Shown: positions 8,536 through 18,392 of the stretch, piece by piece
Layout of the letters: every line of letters begins with the position of its first letter
Position numbering within the stretch: the stretch's first letter is position 1
DNA from: an uncultured Victivallales bacterium
Lineage (GTDB): Bacteria; Verrucomicrobiota; Lentisphaeria; Victivallales; UBA1829
Assembly: GCA_944390795.1 (NCBI GenBank)
Contig: CALXRI010000019.1
Location: forward strand, 1 to 58,005
DNA length: 58,005 bases
Direction: 5' to 3'
Program-made: the position numbers and the translations under genes
The notes under the pieces: generated by a model
What the model was told of the DNA's origin: nothing
Database searches by the model: none
What the model saw: the letters and a program-made list of their open reading frames with translations, nothing else

Positions 8536-10956
8536 ATGAAACGACTCATTTCCGCCCTGCTTCTTTCCGCCGCCTTTTTCACGGAAGCCATGCCGCCGGC
8601 GGAGGATGTCTTCCGGATCTTCCGTGAAGGACGCCCGAACGCCGCAATCGAGCTTCCGGGCGCGGAATACGCGGCACGGATCAATCAGTTCAATCAAATC
8701 CTCAGACGGGTCTGCGGGAATGCGCTTCCCGTCTGTTCTCCGTGCCAAACACCGCCGCGGCATCAGAGAATCGTCTTTCAAATCATCCGGAATCCGCCGC
8801 CGCTGGAAGACGACCGCTTCACGCTGGATTTTCCCGACCGCGCAACCCTGCGGATCACATGCACGGACGTCTCGCTCCAATGGGCGCTCAACACGCTTCT
8901 GGAGGAATATGCCGGGGTCCGCTGGCTTTTCCCGGAACGGTGCGGACTGAGTTATTCCCCCAGGACGGAGATGGCAATCCCGCGGACCGCAACGGTCCGG
9001 ACGCCCTCTTTTCCGCTGCGCAGATTTGTGGAAAGGACCCATCCGTCGTGGTATCCGAAGGCGCGCTTCAAGGATACCATTGACATGAACCATCTCCTGC
9101 TGAAATACGTCTTTCCCGCCGAACGCTATGACAAGGAAGGATGGCCGGAGAACATCATGCCGCTCCTGAACGGGAAAAAACTGAAATCTCCTCCGAAAGA
9201 GCATCCCAACGGACGCTGGCAGCCCTGCTACTCCCACCCGGACACGGCGCGGGCCGCCGCGGAAAACATCTGCGCCTGGCTGGCGGAACATCCGGATCAG
9301 AAAAGCATATCCCTGATCCAGAACGACGTCGGGGGATTCTGCGAATGCAGCAGCTGCGCCCGGGCGAACGGCGGACGGAAACATCAGAAATCGGAAGTCT
9401 ATTTCCGATGGGTGAACGCCGTCGCGGAAAAGGTGGCGGAAAAATACCCCGGCGTCCTCTTCACGGCGGGCGCGTATGTGGAAACGAAGATGCCGCCCTC
9501 CTTCCGTCTGCATAAAAACGTCATCGTGATCCTGACCATGGATCTTTACCAGTGCGTCGTGCCGGAAATCATGAAAAAACAGAAGGCATACGTCGCCTCC
9601 TGGCGGGAAAAGGCCGCAACACTCGGAGTCTGGGATTATTCCTGGGGACACGGCTACGTGCTGCCGCGGGTCTACTTCCGGGTGCATGCGGAAATGCTGC
9701 GCTATCTCCGCGGTCAGAACACTTTGGTCTACTTCGGGGAAAACGAGTGTTTCGACGCAAAGGAAGGACCGAAGGAGTATCTGGTCGCCAGACTGCTCTG
9801 GGATGTCAACGCCGATGTGGACGCCCTGCTTTCCGACTGGTGCCGGAACTGCGTCGGAGAGGAGGCGGCTCCGTATCTGAAGGAATATTACACTCTCTGG
9901 GAAAACGTGATGAGCGGACCGGAAATCCGGAAAACCCCGTGGTTCAAAAGCGCCTATACCAGCGTCTACATGACCTGGGACGGCGACAGATCGCACATGT
10001 ATGCGGTGTCGGAAAAGGATCTCGCGCATGCGCGGGAACTGATGCGGCAGGTCGTTTCCAGGACGCGGACGGCGCAGGAAAAGGAGCGCGCGGCGCTTCT
10101 CCAGCGGCACTTCGAATACATGGAAACGATTCTGAAGCTGTACGGCGCGGAATATCTGCCTCCGGAAAATACGCTCGGGGATGCGGAAAGCGCCGCTGCC
10201 GTCCTGCGTTCCTTCGAGCGGATCCCGCGTCTGATCGAAAAGCGGAACCGTCTGGCGGAGGAATTCCGGAACGACCCCGTCATGGGATATTACTACCGTT
10301 CCAGAATCTACAGCCGACGCCTGCGTTTCGAAGAGCCCGCTTCGGAAATCATGCTCTGGCTTCTCTCCTTCGCACTGGATTTCGCCGACGCGCCCCCCGT
10401 GCAGGCCGAATTGAAAAAACTCGCGGACGGCAGGATGCCGGAACCGCTGGTCCGTTCCGTCGCGGAGGCGCTGACGAATCCGGAGGGGAACGCGCCGAAT
10501 CTCTTTCCGAACGGCGGAATGGAATCTCCGGTGGACGAAGCGGTCTTCCATCTGCATCCGGGACATCGGAAAAAAGGGTCCGGGATCCGGACTTCGGAGC
10601 AGAGTTTTTCCGGAAAGTTCGCGTGGAAGGTTCTCCCCGGCGATTATTCCCTGGTCCGCTTCCAGCTTCCGGCGGAACCGGACTCCCGGTATCTTTTCTC
10701 CTTCCGCATCCGCAGCGGGGATTCCGGCGGAAGCGCAAACATCCGCTGCGGGCTTTTTCCCGCGAAAAACACCCATAATCAGGCGTGGAACATGCTTCCG
10801 GAAAAACGGCTTCCCGCCGGAGCGTGGCGGAAATATGTCGCCTTTGTGCAAACGCGCCCGGATTCCAACGGCATCAACGGCTATCTTTTCCTGAATGATT
10901 TCACCGCAGGAAAAGCGGTTTTTCTTGATGATTTGAAGCTGGTCAAACTGAAATAA
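8536..10956 (+). CDS. Secreted DUF4838 domain protein with carbohydrate-binding-like C-terminus
   Basis: An 806-residue exported protein. Residues 1-17 are a signal peptide. About 30-165 resembles the small N-terminal domain of GH67 alpha-glucuronidases (ALNTLLEEYAGVRWLFPE). The central part, about 190-480, is a DUF4838 domain (NDVGGFCECSSCARANGG, then a WDYSWGHGYVLPR segment), a family of unproven activity thought to be glycosidase-like. The last 150 residues (after NLFPNGGMES) look like a CBM4/9-type beta-sandwich. Placement beside a GH78 enzyme and under an AraC regulator suggests plant or host polysaccharide breakdown. The ATG at 8536 follows AAAAAGGAC; a longer in-frame start at 8440 has no signal peptide. 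The prepilin-like gene follows 15 bp later. Confidence 0.85.
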   Translation: MKRLISALLLSAAFFTEAMPPAEDVFRIFREGRPNAAIELPGAEYAARINQFNQILRRVCGNALPVCSPCQTPPRHQRIVFQIIRNPPPLEDDRFTLDFPDRATLRITCTDVSLQWALNTLLEEYAGVRWLFPERCGLSYSPRTEMAIPRTATVRTPSFPLRRFVERTHPSWYPKARFKDTIDMNHLLLKYVFPAERYDKEGWPENIMPLLNGKKLKSPPKEHPNGRWQPCYSHPDTARAAAENICAWLAEHPDQKSISLIQNDVGGFCECSSCARANGGRKHQKSEVYFRWVNAVAEKVAEKYPGVLFTAGAYVETKMPPSFRLHKNVIVILTMDLYQCVVPEIMKKQKAYVASWREKAATLGVWDYSWGHGYVLPRVYFRVHAEMLRYLRGQNTLVYFGENECFDAKEGPKEYLVARLLWDVNADVDALLSDWCRNCVGEEAAPYLKEYYTLWENVMSGPEIRKTPWFKSAYTSVYMTWDGDRSHMYAVSEKDLAHARELMRQVVSRTRTAQEKERAALLQRHFEYMETILKLYGAEYLPPENTLGDAESAAAVLRSFERIPRLIEKRNRLAEEFRNDPVMGYYYRSRIYSRRLRFEEPASEIMLWLLSFALDFADAPPVQAELKKLADGRMPEPLVRSVAEALTNPEGNAPNLFPNGGMESPVDEAVFHLHPGHRKKGSGIRTSEQSFSGKFAWKVLPGDYSLVRFQLPAEPDSRYLFSFRIRSGDSGGSANIRCGLFPAKNTHNQAWNMLPEKRLPAGAWRKYVAFVQTRPDSNGINGYLFLNDFTAGKAVFLDDLKLVKLK

Positions 10957-10971
10957 GTAAGAGGATCCCTC

Positions 10972-11751
10972 ATGCCGAAACATCATTTTTTCACATTGGT
11001 GGAACTGCTCACCGTCATTGCGATCATCGCGATTCTCGCTTCGCTGCTTCTTCCCTCCCTGAATCAGGCGAAAGAAAAAGCCCGGTCCGTCCAGTGTCTC
11101 AACAATCTCAAGAACACGGGCATGGGCGGATTCCTGATGTATGCGGGAGATTACGGGAACACCGCGTATGTCTACAACGGCAACAACGCATGGAGCGGAA
11201 TTCTGGCGGGATTCGACCTCGTTTCCCGGAAGGCGGCGTCGGAAATCGCCCCGAACGGAAATCCAGCGCGCCTGGGATATCTCAAAACTCCGGAAAGCAT
11301 GCGGTGTCCAGGTCTGGAAAATGAAGCGGATACCATTCAGAAGCATTTCTACGGGGGGCCTTGCCCGTATATACGAGGCTGGTTTCTTTCCGCGGACGCG
11401 CTTTACAGCGTTTCCAATCCGTCCGGCGACAATCCCTGGTTCGTCGCAATCGGAAAAATCGCAAAAACCAGTCTGGCTTTCGGTCTCTGCGACTCCATGT
11501 ATCTCAATCCGGCCAACGGCAGGCCCGGCCAGCATTCGGCCGTCAGGTCGGACGCCGCCTCGACGGCCTCCACCTATGGCGGCATTCATCTCCGCCATCA
11601 CGGCAAAGCCAATGTCTGGTTCTGGGACGGGCATGCCGCAGCCTCCGGACGGGAAGACTTCACAAAAATGGCGAAATCCATTTCATGCGGCAATTCCGCC
11701 ATGTATCTGTTTTCAAAAGAATTCGCTCCCCTGATCACCCCTGCAAGATAA
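10972..11751 (+). CDS. Prepilin-like protein with H-x9-DG motif
   Basis: A 259-residue protein with a type IV prepilin N-terminus: a short basic leader, FFTLVELL with the conserved Glu at +5, then a hydrophobic helix ([15 protein letters not shown]). The leader lacks the usual Gly before the Phe. The C-terminus carries H-x9-DG (starting at HHGKANVW), the signature of the processing-associated prepilin family common in Lentisphaerota and Planctomycetota. Such proteins are thought to be surface or pseudopilus subunits handled by a type II secretion-like peptidase. No other secretion gene is in the window. It is 15 bp behind the DUF4838 gene, so both are probably made together and may work on the same polymer. 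Confidence 0.9.
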   Translation: MPKHHFFTLVELLTVIAIIAILASLLLPSLNQAKEKARSVQCLNNLKNTGMGGFLMYAGDYGNTAYVYNGNNAWSGILAGFDLVSRKAASEIAPNGNPARLGYLKTPESMRCPGLENEADTIQKHFYGGPCPYIRGWFLSADALYSVSNPSGDNPWFVAIGKIAKTSLAFGLCDSMYLNPANGRPGQHSAVRSDAASTASTYGGIHLRHHGKANVWFWDGHAAASGREDFTKMAKSISCGNSAMYLFSKEFAPLITPAR

Positions 11752-11822
11752 AGCCGGGGAAGCGGAGGACCGGGATTCCCGGCTGCGGCATGGAAATTTT
11801 TCAAGACAGACGGGGAAACCCC

Positions 11823-14009
11823 TCAGTCCAGATCCACTTCGAAGAACTGGACCCCCTCCCCGGCGCGGCTGCGGTCTCCGCCGGGAAGAACCACTTCCGC
11901 GGACGTTCCCTTCGGCACCGTCAGAGTCAGGATGAAACGCTTTTCCTCGCGCGTCCAGTCCACCACGATTCTGCCGCGGGGAGTGTCATGCGTCATAATC
12001 AGGTTCGTCAGGCCGCACACGGCGTTCGGCGCCACGCGGAACTCGGAAAATCCGTTCTTCAGCGGGCGGACGCCGGCGAGGTACTCGAACATCCACGCGC
12101 CGACGTCTCCGAACATGATGTGATTGCGGGAGGTACCCCCCTTCCAGTCCTCCCACAATGTCGTCGCACCGTGCCGGATCCAGTATCCCCAGCCGGGATA
12201 TTCCTCCTGCATCAGAATCCGGCAGGCGAGCTCCGCATATCCGTAGTCGGCAAGCACGCGGGGCACGTATTTGGCGCCGAGAATCCCGAAGTTCGCCCGG
12301 CAGCCCGCGGCGGCGACTTTTGATGCGAGCAGGTCGGCGATCTTCCGTTCCTCGCCCTGCGGCGCAAGTCCGAGGTGGAGCGGCGCGGCGAGAGCGGTTA
12401 AGGAGCCGTCTCCGAAGACCCCGTCACCGTGATAGAATTTCCGGTTGAAGCTCGCCTTGATGTCCTCGGCAAGGCGTCCGTAGAGAAGCGCATCGTTTTC
12501 CGCCTCCCCGACCAATGTGGCGAAACGGGAAAACAGCCATGCGTCCCGGTAGTAGAAGGCGCTGGAAGTCAGTTCGACGGTGTTCACCGGCGCGCGGTCC
12601 GGCATGCACCAGTCCCCGAGTCCGAAGCGCAGCAGATGATCCTCCGACATGCCCGCGCAGAAATCAAGATAGCGCCGCATCGCCCCGTAATGGAGCCGGA
12701 TCATTTCATCGTCGCCGAAAAAGCGCAGAACACGGAAGGGAATTTCAAAAAGCGCGCTGTCCCACGCGGGGCCGCTTCCCCAGTTGTATCCCCAGCCGCC
12801 GGTCGGAACGATTCCGGGGAGCTGGCCGCTCGGACGCTGCGCATCCACGAGCATCTGGATGAAATGCTTGTATGCGCGGACGGAATTGTAGTTCCAGAGT
12901 CCGGTCTCGCAGGCAAGCTGCGCATCGCCGGTCCATCCGTTTTTTTCGCGGTGCGGACAGTCCGTCGGAATTCCGGTGAAATTGGAAAGGTAACTCTGGC
13001 GCACGCACTTGAAAAGCCGGTTCAGCAGCTCCGACGAGCATTTGATCAGCCCGATGGAGGCGAACGCGTTGTGAATGAAAACCGCCTCCACGCTCTCCAG
13101 CTCCGTATCGGGCCGGCACCCCGATATTTTCACGTAACGGAACCCGTGATAGGTGAAGCGCGGGCTCCAGGTTTCCCCTTCCGGCGCGCCGCGCAGCGTG
13201 TAGCGGTCGGTCTGGAACTCGCCTTCCCGGACGTAGAGATTGATATTGCCCTGATCGATGTCGCCGTTTTCCGCAAGGCATTCGGCGTACCGCAGCGTCA
13301 GGACGGTTCCGGCGGCGCCGCGCACGCGGATCCGCGCCCAGCCGGTCAGATTTCTTCCGAAGTCGTATACCAGCGAACCGTCCGCAAGGATCTTCACGCC
13401 GGCCTGCGGAAAACATTCGCACTCCCGGCACGGCTCCATATCCTCCTCGACGAGCACGCCGGGCGGCGGCGCGCACTGCACCGCGTCCGCCCACGCGGAA
13501 TCGTCAAACTCCGGAGCGCTCCAGCCGTCGATTTCGCGCCGGGCGTCGTAGTATTCCCCGTTCCGCAGGGAATTGAACCGGATCGGACCGTCCGCAGTCT
13601 TCCAGGAACGATCCGTTTTCAGGATCACCCTGCCGTCCGCGACGACGTTGCAGAGGAGTTTCGGCACATCAATCCAGGAGGCGGAATCAAAATTCCATAC
13701 ATTTTTCGGAAAGCGGCAGTTGTACCAGCCGTTCCCGAGCATCACGCCGAGCGCATTTTTCCCCGGCTTCAGCAGCGCCGTAATATCATAGCGGATGTAG
13801 GAAACGCGCTTTTCATACTGTGTCACAACGGGACTCAATACACGGGAATCGGCCTTTTTCCCGTTGACATACAGTTCATGCCAGCCCAGCCCGGCAACCA
13901 GCGCATAAACCTGTCCGGACCCATTCTCCCATTCAAAGGACCGCCGCAGAAGCGGCCCCTTCTCCCCGGCGGAAATCCAGATGCCTTCCCATGAATGCTG
14001 TTTTCCCAT
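11823..14009 (-). CDS. Alpha-L-rhamnosidase, GH78
   Basis: A 728-residue GH78 enzyme that releases terminal L-rhamnose by inverting hydrolysis. N-terminal beta-sandwich domains include the family motif GNGWYN. The (alpha/alpha)6 catalytic domain carries TDCPHREKNGWTGDAQ, matching the usual TDCPxRDExxGWTGD, with the Glu after HR the likely acid. Near the end GATTLWEDW and NHIMFGDVGAW are also family hallmarks. There is no signal peptide, so it should act on imported oligosaccharides. The start at 14009 follows AGAGGGACG. It runs convergent to the prepilin-like gene and divergent from guaB. Confidence 0.93.
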   Translation of the reverse strand: MGKQHSWEGIWISAGEKGPLLRRSFEWENGSGQVYALVAGLGWHELYVNGKKADSRVLSPVVTQYEKRVSYIRYDITALLKPGKNALGVMLGNGWYNCRFPKNVWNFDSASWIDVPKLLCNVVADGRVILKTDRSWKTADGPIRFNSLRNGEYYDARREIDGWSAPEFDDSAWADAVQCAPPPGVLVEEDMEPCRECECFPQAGVKILADGSLVYDFGRNLTGWARIRVRGAAGTVLTLRYAECLAENGDIDQGNINLYVREGEFQTDRYTLRGAPEGETWSPRFTYHGFRYVKISGCRPDTELESVEAVFIHNAFASIGLIKCSSELLNRLFKCVRQSYLSNFTGIPTDCPHREKNGWTGDAQLACETGLWNYNSVRAYKHFIQMLVDAQRPSGQLPGIVPTGGWGYNWGSGPAWDSALFEIPFRVLRFFGDDEMIRLHYGAMRRYLDFCAGMSEDHLLRFGLGDWCMPDRAPVNTVELTSSAFYYRDAWLFSRFATLVGEAENDALLYGRLAEDIKASFNRKFYHGDGVFGDGSLTALAAPLHLGLAPQGEERKIADLLASKVAAAGCRANFGILGAKYVPRVLADYGYAELACRILMQEEYPGWGYWIRHGATTLWEDWKGGTSRNHIMFGDVGAWMFEYLAGVRPLKNGFSEFRVAPNAVCGLTNLIMTHDTPRGRIVVDWTREEKRFILTLTVPKGTSAEVVLPGGDRSRAGEGVQFFEVDLD

Positions 14010-14208
14010 AATCGTCCCTCTGCGTTCGGAATGTTCGAGTCTGCGACGGAATATAATCTTGACAGAAGGAAAATGCAAGAACCGGGAGAACGGGATTTTG
14101 AGAAACACGTTCCGCGCATCCGGAGAAAGCATATCCGAACGCGGAATCAGGCCCGTGCCGGGCGGATGTTCCGCATGAAGTTTTTATCAAGTTTTTTCCC
14201 TTCCGAAG

Positions 14209-14236
14209 TTGAAAAAAAGGCGTTTCATGATACATT
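14209..14236 (+). promoter_or_regulatory. Promoter candidate for guaB
   Basis: TTGAAA (14209-14214) and TACATT (14231-14236) at 16-bp spacing, 61 bp ahead of the guaB start codon and following a T-rich stretch. Confidence 0.45.
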
Positions 14237-14297
14237 ACGATGGCAAATGAAAAATTTGCCGCTTCCGGCGGCCCACCCTCAATCATGGAGAAGTAAA

Positions 14298-15797
14298 ATG
14301 GGCAATCGCTATCTGGATCAATTCATGTCCAAGTTCGAGTTCGAAGGTCTTACCTTTGACGACATTTCCCTGCTGACGCAGTACGCCGACTTTCTGCCGG
14401 ACCAGGCCGACATCTCGACCTACTTCTCCAAAAACATCAAGCTCAACGTGCCCTTCATCAGCGCAGCCATGGACACCGTCACCGAAAGCGAAATGGCCAT
14501 CGCCATGGCGAAACTGGGCGGCATCGGCGTCATTCACAAGAATCTTGCGCCCGCCGCACAGGCGGACGAGGTCCGCAAGGTCAAGCAGTATCTCAACGGA
14601 CTGATCCGCAAACCCGTCGTCTTCAACGAGGAGACCACCCTTGGGGAAATGCTCCGGGAAAAGGCGGAAAAACAGTATTCCTTCTCCGGTTTTCCGATCG
14701 TCAACGCGGACGGAAAACTGGTGGGCATCCTCACGTCCCGCGACATCAAGTTCCTCACCGATTACACCAGGAAACTCAAGGAGGTCATGACCACGCGCCT
14801 TGTGACCGCCCCGACCGGCACCCAGCTGGAAGAGGCGTTCGACATCATGCGCAAAAACAAGGTCGGCAAGCTTCCGATCATCGACAAGGACGGAAACCTG
14901 AAGGGACTCTACAGTTTCCAGGATGTCAGCACCCTCATTGAAAAAGAGGAGCCCGCCTACAACCGCGACTCCGAACACCGCCTGCGCGTCGCGGCGGCGA
15001 TCAGCCCCTATGACTACGAGCGCGCCGCGGCTCTCGCGGATGCGGATGTGGACGCGCTGGTCATCGACACCGCGCACGGACACAGCAAGGGCGTGATCGA
15101 AACGATCAAACTCTTCAAGAAAGAGTATCCGGAACTGGACATCGTCGCGGGGAACATCGCGACCGAGGCCGCGGCGGAGGCGCTCGTCGATGCGGGCGCG
15201 GACGCGATCAAGGTCGGCATCGGCCCCGGTTCCATCTGCACGACGCGCGTCGTCGCCGGCGTCGGAACTCCCCAGGTGACGGCGATCTACCAGGCGGTCA
15301 AAGCCGCGCGCGGCAGAGTGCCGATCATCGCCGACGGCGGAATCAAGCAGTCCGGCGACGTGGCGAAGGCGCTTGCCATCGGAGCATCCTCCGTCATGAT
15401 GGGATCGGTTCTGGCGGGAACCATGGAAAGTCCCGGTGAAAAAATCATCCATCACGGCAGACGCTTCGTCGTCTACCGCGGCATGGGCAGTCTCGAAGCG
15501 ATGAAAACCTCCAAGGGAAGCCGCGAACGCTACGGCCAGGCCGATGTGGACGACGCGAAGAAACTCGTTCCCCAGGGCGTCGAAGGCATGGTGCCATACC
15601 GCGGACCGCTCTGGGAGGTCATTCACCAGTTTGCGGGCGGTCTGCGCTACTCGCTCGGCTACTGCGGGGCGCGCAACCTCGAAACGCTTCGCGAAACTTC
15701 GAAATTCATCCGGATCAGCGGCGCGGCGCTCCGCGAGGCGCATCCGCACGACATCCTGATGCTCAAGGATGCCCCGAACTACACGCCGGAGGCATAA
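14298..15797 (+). CDS. guaB: IMP dehydrogenase
   Basis: A 499-residue enzyme that oxidises IMP to XMP with NAD, the committed step to GMP. The barrel opens with [17 protein letters not shown]. It is interrupted at about 100-220 by two CBS domains (for example [13 protein letters not shown]). The catalytic loop GPGSICTTR has its nucleophilic cysteine at residue 314, and the flap region contains RGMGSLEAM and [10 protein letters not shown]. Length is normal. The ATG at 14298 follows TGGAGAAG; longer upstream frames are not protein-like. It appears to be monocistronic or the first gene before the small membrane protein 78 bp downstream. Confidence 0.97.
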   Translation: MGNRYLDQFMSKFEFEGLTFDDISLLTQYADFLPDQADISTYFSKNIKLNVPFISAAMDTVTESEMAIAMAKLGGIGVIHKNLAPAAQADEVRKVKQYLNGLIRKPVVFNEETTLGEMLREKAEKQYSFSGFPIVNADGKLVGILTSRDIKFLTDYTRKLKEVMTTRLVTAPTGTQLEEAFDIMRKNKVGKLPIIDKDGNLKGLYSFQDVSTLIEKEEPAYNRDSEHRLRVAAAISPYDYERAAALADADVDALVIDTAHGHSKGVIETIKLFKKEYPELDIVAGNIATEAAAEALVDAGADAIKVGIGPGSICTTRVVAGVGTPQVTAIYQAVKAARGRVPIIADGGIKQSGDVAKALAIGASSVMMGSVLAGTMESPGEKIIHHGRRFVVYRGMGSLEAMKTSKGSRERYGQADVDDAKKLVPQGVEGMVPYRGPLWEVIHQFAGGLRYSLGYCGARNLETLRETSKFIRISGAALREAHPHDILMLKDAPNYTPEA

Positions 15798-15808
15798 GAA
15801 AAAACTTC

Positions 15809-15838
15809 CGCCGGGTTCGGAGCCAGCCGTTCCCGGCG
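15809..15838 (+). terminator. Hairpin downstream of guaB
   Basis: A perfect 7-bp GC stem (CGCCGGG / CCCGGCG) with a 16-base loop, 11 bp past guaB. No T-run follows, so it may be a weak or Rho-dependent terminator, or an mRNA-stabilising hairpin ahead of the next gene. Confidence 0.35.
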
Positions 15839-15875
15839 TCATACTCATACCGCAGGCCGGAAGGAAGATGGAAAA

Positions 15876-16199
15876 ATGAAGCTCTTGTTTTCCCTGTTCA
15901 TGCTTCCGGCGATTCTTACCACCGCGATCGCCGCAGTTGCGGCGATGTTCCTTTATCTCGACGCGGGGGGATTCCGTCCGAACATGGAATTTCATTCCTT
16001 CTGGTCGCACTTCTACTTTGCGATGCTGCATCTTTCGATGGTTCTAGGACTGATCCTTTCCATTCTGACCAGCCTATACGCCGCGGCGATGTGCCTGATC
16101 GGTTTCATCATCAAAACATGGCTCGGCGCCATTCTCGCAGGCGCCATCGCCGTCTTTTCCTTTCTCATCATGAACTATCTGATGAATACAGTCATTTAA
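15876..16199 (+). CDS. Small three-helix membrane protein, function unknown
   Basis: A 107-residue, very hydrophobic protein with three predicted membrane helices (about 4-27, 48-73 and 80-105) and a short polar loop around residues 31-44. I do not recognise the family. The start at 15876 follows GGAAGGAAGATGG. Its stop lies 11 bp before ispF, so the two are probably cotranscribed; the position suggests a housekeeping membrane role but gives no direct clue. Confidence 0.7.
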   Translation: MKLLFSLFMLPAILTTAIAAVAAMFLYLDAGGFRPNMEFHSFWSHFYFAMLHLSMVLGLILSILTSLYAAAMCLIGFIIKTWLGAILAGAIAVFSFLIMNYLMNTVI

Positions 16200-16210
16200 G
16201 GGGAACACGT

Positions 16211-16699
16211 ATGATTTCGGAGATTCGGATCGGATACGGCTGCGACGTCCACCGCTTTGCGGAGGGACGGGAGCTGATTCTATGCGGCGTGAAACTGCCT
16301 CATGAAAAAGGACTTTTGGGACACAGCGACGCGGATGTCGCCGTCCATGCTCTGATCGACGCGCTGCTCGGCGCACTTGCGCTCGGCGACATCGGGTACT
16401 TCTTCCCCGACACGGATCCCCGCTACCGGGGCGCGGACAGCATGGAACTCCTGCGGAAAACTCTTGCGCATGAAGCGTTTTCCTCCTGGAACATCTCGAA
16501 TGTCGATCTGACGCTGATTACGCAGAAGCCAAGACTGGCGCCCCATATCACCGCCATGCGCGAATCGCTCGCGAGGGCATTGTCTCTCACAACGGAACGC
16601 ATCTCCGTAAAGGCGAAAACGAACGAGGGAATGGGCTTTGTCGGACGTATGGAAGGCATGGAGGCGCGGGCAGTCGTACTTCTGACGGCGGAAAAGTGA
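16211..16699 (+). CDS. ispF: 2-C-methyl-D-erythritol 2,4-cyclodiphosphate synthase
   Basis: A 162-residue enzyme of the MEP isoprenoid pathway that forms the cyclic diphosphate with loss of CMP. The metal-binding Asp and His are in GYGCDVHRF, followed by GHSDADVAVHALIDALLGA and DIGYFFPDTDP. The C-terminal KAKTNEGMGFVG is also diagnostic. Length is normal and there is no IspD fusion. The ATG at 16211 follows AAGGGGAAC. The gene ends ahead of a duplicated hairpin element and faces murE. Confidence 0.97.
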   Translation: MISEIRIGYGCDVHRFAEGRELILCGVKLPHEKGLLGHSDADVAVHALIDALLGALALGDIGYFFPDTDPRYRGADSMELLRKTLAHEAFSSWNISNVDLTLITQKPRLAPHITAMRESLARALSLTTERISVKAKTNEGMGFVGRMEGMEARAVVLLTAEK

Positions 16700-16724
16700 A
16701 AATTTCGCGCTGCGCCCGACAAGG

Positions 16725-16772
16725 GCCAACGGACCTTGACCCCGAGAAAAATGCTCACGCATTTTTCCGTCT
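16725..16772. repeat. 48-bp intergenic repeat, copy 1
   Basis: First of two identical 48-bp copies in the ispF-murE gap. Each contains a perfect 9-bp inverted repeat (GAAAAATGC / GCATTTTTC) with loop TCAC. The T-rich 3' arm would let it act as a terminator for ispF. Confidence 0.85.
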
Positions 16773-16783
16773 CTAAAAACAAA

Positions 16784-16802
16784 AAAATTGCAAGGCAATT
16801 TT
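16784..16802. repeat. 8-bp perfect hairpin between the two repeat copies
   Basis: AAAATTGC and GCAATTTT arms with a 3-base loop. It lies between the two 48-bp repeats, so three T- or A-flanked hairpins stand in a row between convergent genes. Confidence 0.6.
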
Positions 16803-16827
16803 GTGATCGTGCTTTCCTCTCAGTCCT

Positions 16828-16875
16828 GCCAACGGACCTTGACCCCGAGAAAAATGCTCACGCATTTTTCCGTCT
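16828..16875. repeat. 48-bp intergenic repeat, copy 2
   Basis: Identical to the copy at 16725, offset by 103 bp, and ending two bases before the murE stop codon. Its hairpin may terminate both ispF (plus) and murE (minus) transcripts. Confidence 0.85.
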
Positions 16876-16877
16876 TT

Positions 16878-18386
16878 TTATGGTAAATGACGGAGTATTT
16901 CCCGGTCGTCGAACGGATGCCTGACCCCGTTGATCTCCTGATAGTTCTCATGCCCTTTTCCCGCGATCAGGATGACATCGCCGGCGCGTGAGAGCGCGAC
17001 GGCTTTCCGGATCGCCTCAGCCCGGTCGGGTACCGTCAGGCATTCCGTTCCCGGCCGGATTCCCTTCAGGATTTCCGCGATGATTGCGAGCGGGTCCTCG
17101 GTCCGGGGATTGTCGCTGGTTACGACGGCGATATCGGAAAGCTCCGAAACCACCTTCGCCATCCGGGGACGTTTTGTCCGGTCGCGGTCGCCGCCGCAGC
17201 CGAACACGGTGATAATCCGGCCTCTGCAGAAAGTGCGGATTGCGCCGAGCACCCGGAAGAGCGCGTCATCCGTGTGCGCATAATCGACAAACGCCCGCGC
17301 CCCGTTGGGCAGATCGAACGGCTCAAGGCGGCCCGGCGGCGCGATATCCGGCGCGGACAACGTTTCCGCGACAAGCGCCGGAGGAACGCCGGAGGCGCAG
17401 GCGGCAAGCGCGGCAAGCCCCATGTTGAAAACATTGTGCTCTCCGATCAATACGGAACGAATCCGGATGGAAACGCCGTCCGCAGACGGCATGGGATTTT
17501 TGAATACGGCATGATTCATGTGCAGGGTGAATTCGCTCCCGGAAGCGTGCAGCTGAATGGAATCGAGATATCCGGAAGCGGCGGAATTGTTTTTCGAAAG
17601 AGTCAGGACACGCCGTCCCCGGCATTCGGAGGCCAGGCGCGCGCCCCATTCGTCGTCGATGTTGATGACCGCGGGTGCGCCGGGGCGGAGCATTTCCGCA
17701 AACAGCAGTTTCTTCGCCTGATAATAGGCCTCCATCGTGTGATGATAATCCAGATGGTCGCCGGTCAGATTGGTGAAGAGCGCGCCGGCGAAACGGGCGT
17801 TCCCGAGCCGATGCTGATGAAGTCCGTGGCTCGACGCCTCGATCACGGCGCAGTCGCATCCGCTGCGCACCATCCGCGCGAAATATTCCTGGATGGTGAA
17901 CGCTTCCGGCGTGGTCCGCGCCGCCTCTTCGGCAATCCCGCTTCCATCATCATATTCGACAGTGGAAATCAGTCCGCAGCGGTGTCCGTGCGCGGCGAGA
18001 ATCCGTTTCAGCATGAAGGCAATCGAGGTTTTTCCGTTGGTTCCGGTAACGGCGAAAACGTCCAGATGCTCCGTCGGATTCCCGAAAAACGCGGCGCAGA
18101 CGACACCCCAGGCATGGTAGAAGTCGGAAACCCGAATGAAAGACACGCCGGGAGGAACGGCAGCGCGCTCCGCCGCAAGAATGACGACCGCGCCATTCCG
18201 GACGGCATCGGGAATAAAGACGTGCCCGTCGGCGTTCACACCTCTGATTGCACAGAAAAGAAACCCATCCCGCACTTTCCGGGAGTTGTTTGCAACGCCT
18301 CGGATCAGTTGTCCGGGATCGGCCGCGCCCGCGTCAAGCGCCAGCGGACCGAGCGCCGCAAGATAATCAGCCAGCGTCTTTTCCAT
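16878..18386 (-). CDS. murE: UDP-MurNAc-L-Ala-D-Glu:meso-DAP ligase
   Basis: A 502-residue Mur ligase that adds the third stem-peptide residue in the cytoplasm. The ATP loop is TGTNGKTS (about 114-121). The amino-acid selectivity motif is DNPR (in SDNPRTEDP), which in this family marks meso-diaminopimelate rather than lysine. GKGHE near the end is a further family signature. Length is normal. It starts six bp after the murF stop, with a GGAG site overlapping the murF end, so the two are translationally linked. This shows that the organism makes ordinary mDAP peptidoglycan precursors. Confidence 0.97.
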   Translation of the reverse strand: MEKTLADYLAALGPLALDAGAADPGQLIRGVANNSRKVRDGFLFCAIRGVNADGHVFIPDAVRNGAVVILAAERAAVPPGVSFIRVSDFYHAWGVVCAAFFGNPTEHLDVFAVTGTNGKTSIAFMLKRILAAHGHRCGLISTVEYDDGSGIAEEAARTTPEAFTIQEYFARMVRSGCDCAVIEASSHGLHQHRLGNARFAGALFTNLTGDHLDYHHTMEAYYQAKKLLFAEMLRPGAPAVINIDDEWGARLASECRGRRVLTLSKNNSAASGYLDSIQLHASGSEFTLHMNHAVFKNPMPSADGVSIRIRSVLIGEHNVFNMGLAALAACASGVPPALVAETLSAPDIAPPGRLEPFDLPNGARAFVDYAHTDDALFRVLGAIRTFCRGRIITVFGCGGDRDRTKRPRMAKVVSELSDIAVVTSDNPRTEDPLAIIAEILKGIRPGTECLTVPDRAEAIRKAVALSRAGDVILIAGKGHENYQEINGVRHPFDDREILRHLP

Positions 18387-18392
18387 GGCGCC

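Noticed and set aside
8506-11634. Minus-strand frame of over 1000 codons opposite the DUF4838 and prepilin-like genes
   Set aside because: It is the antisense shadow of two clearly functional genes in GC-rich DNA. Its translation is rich in Arg, His and Phe and has no domain.
14283-16031. Long minus-strand frame opposite guaB
   Set aside because: Antisense of IMP dehydrogenase, with composition typical of a shadow frame.
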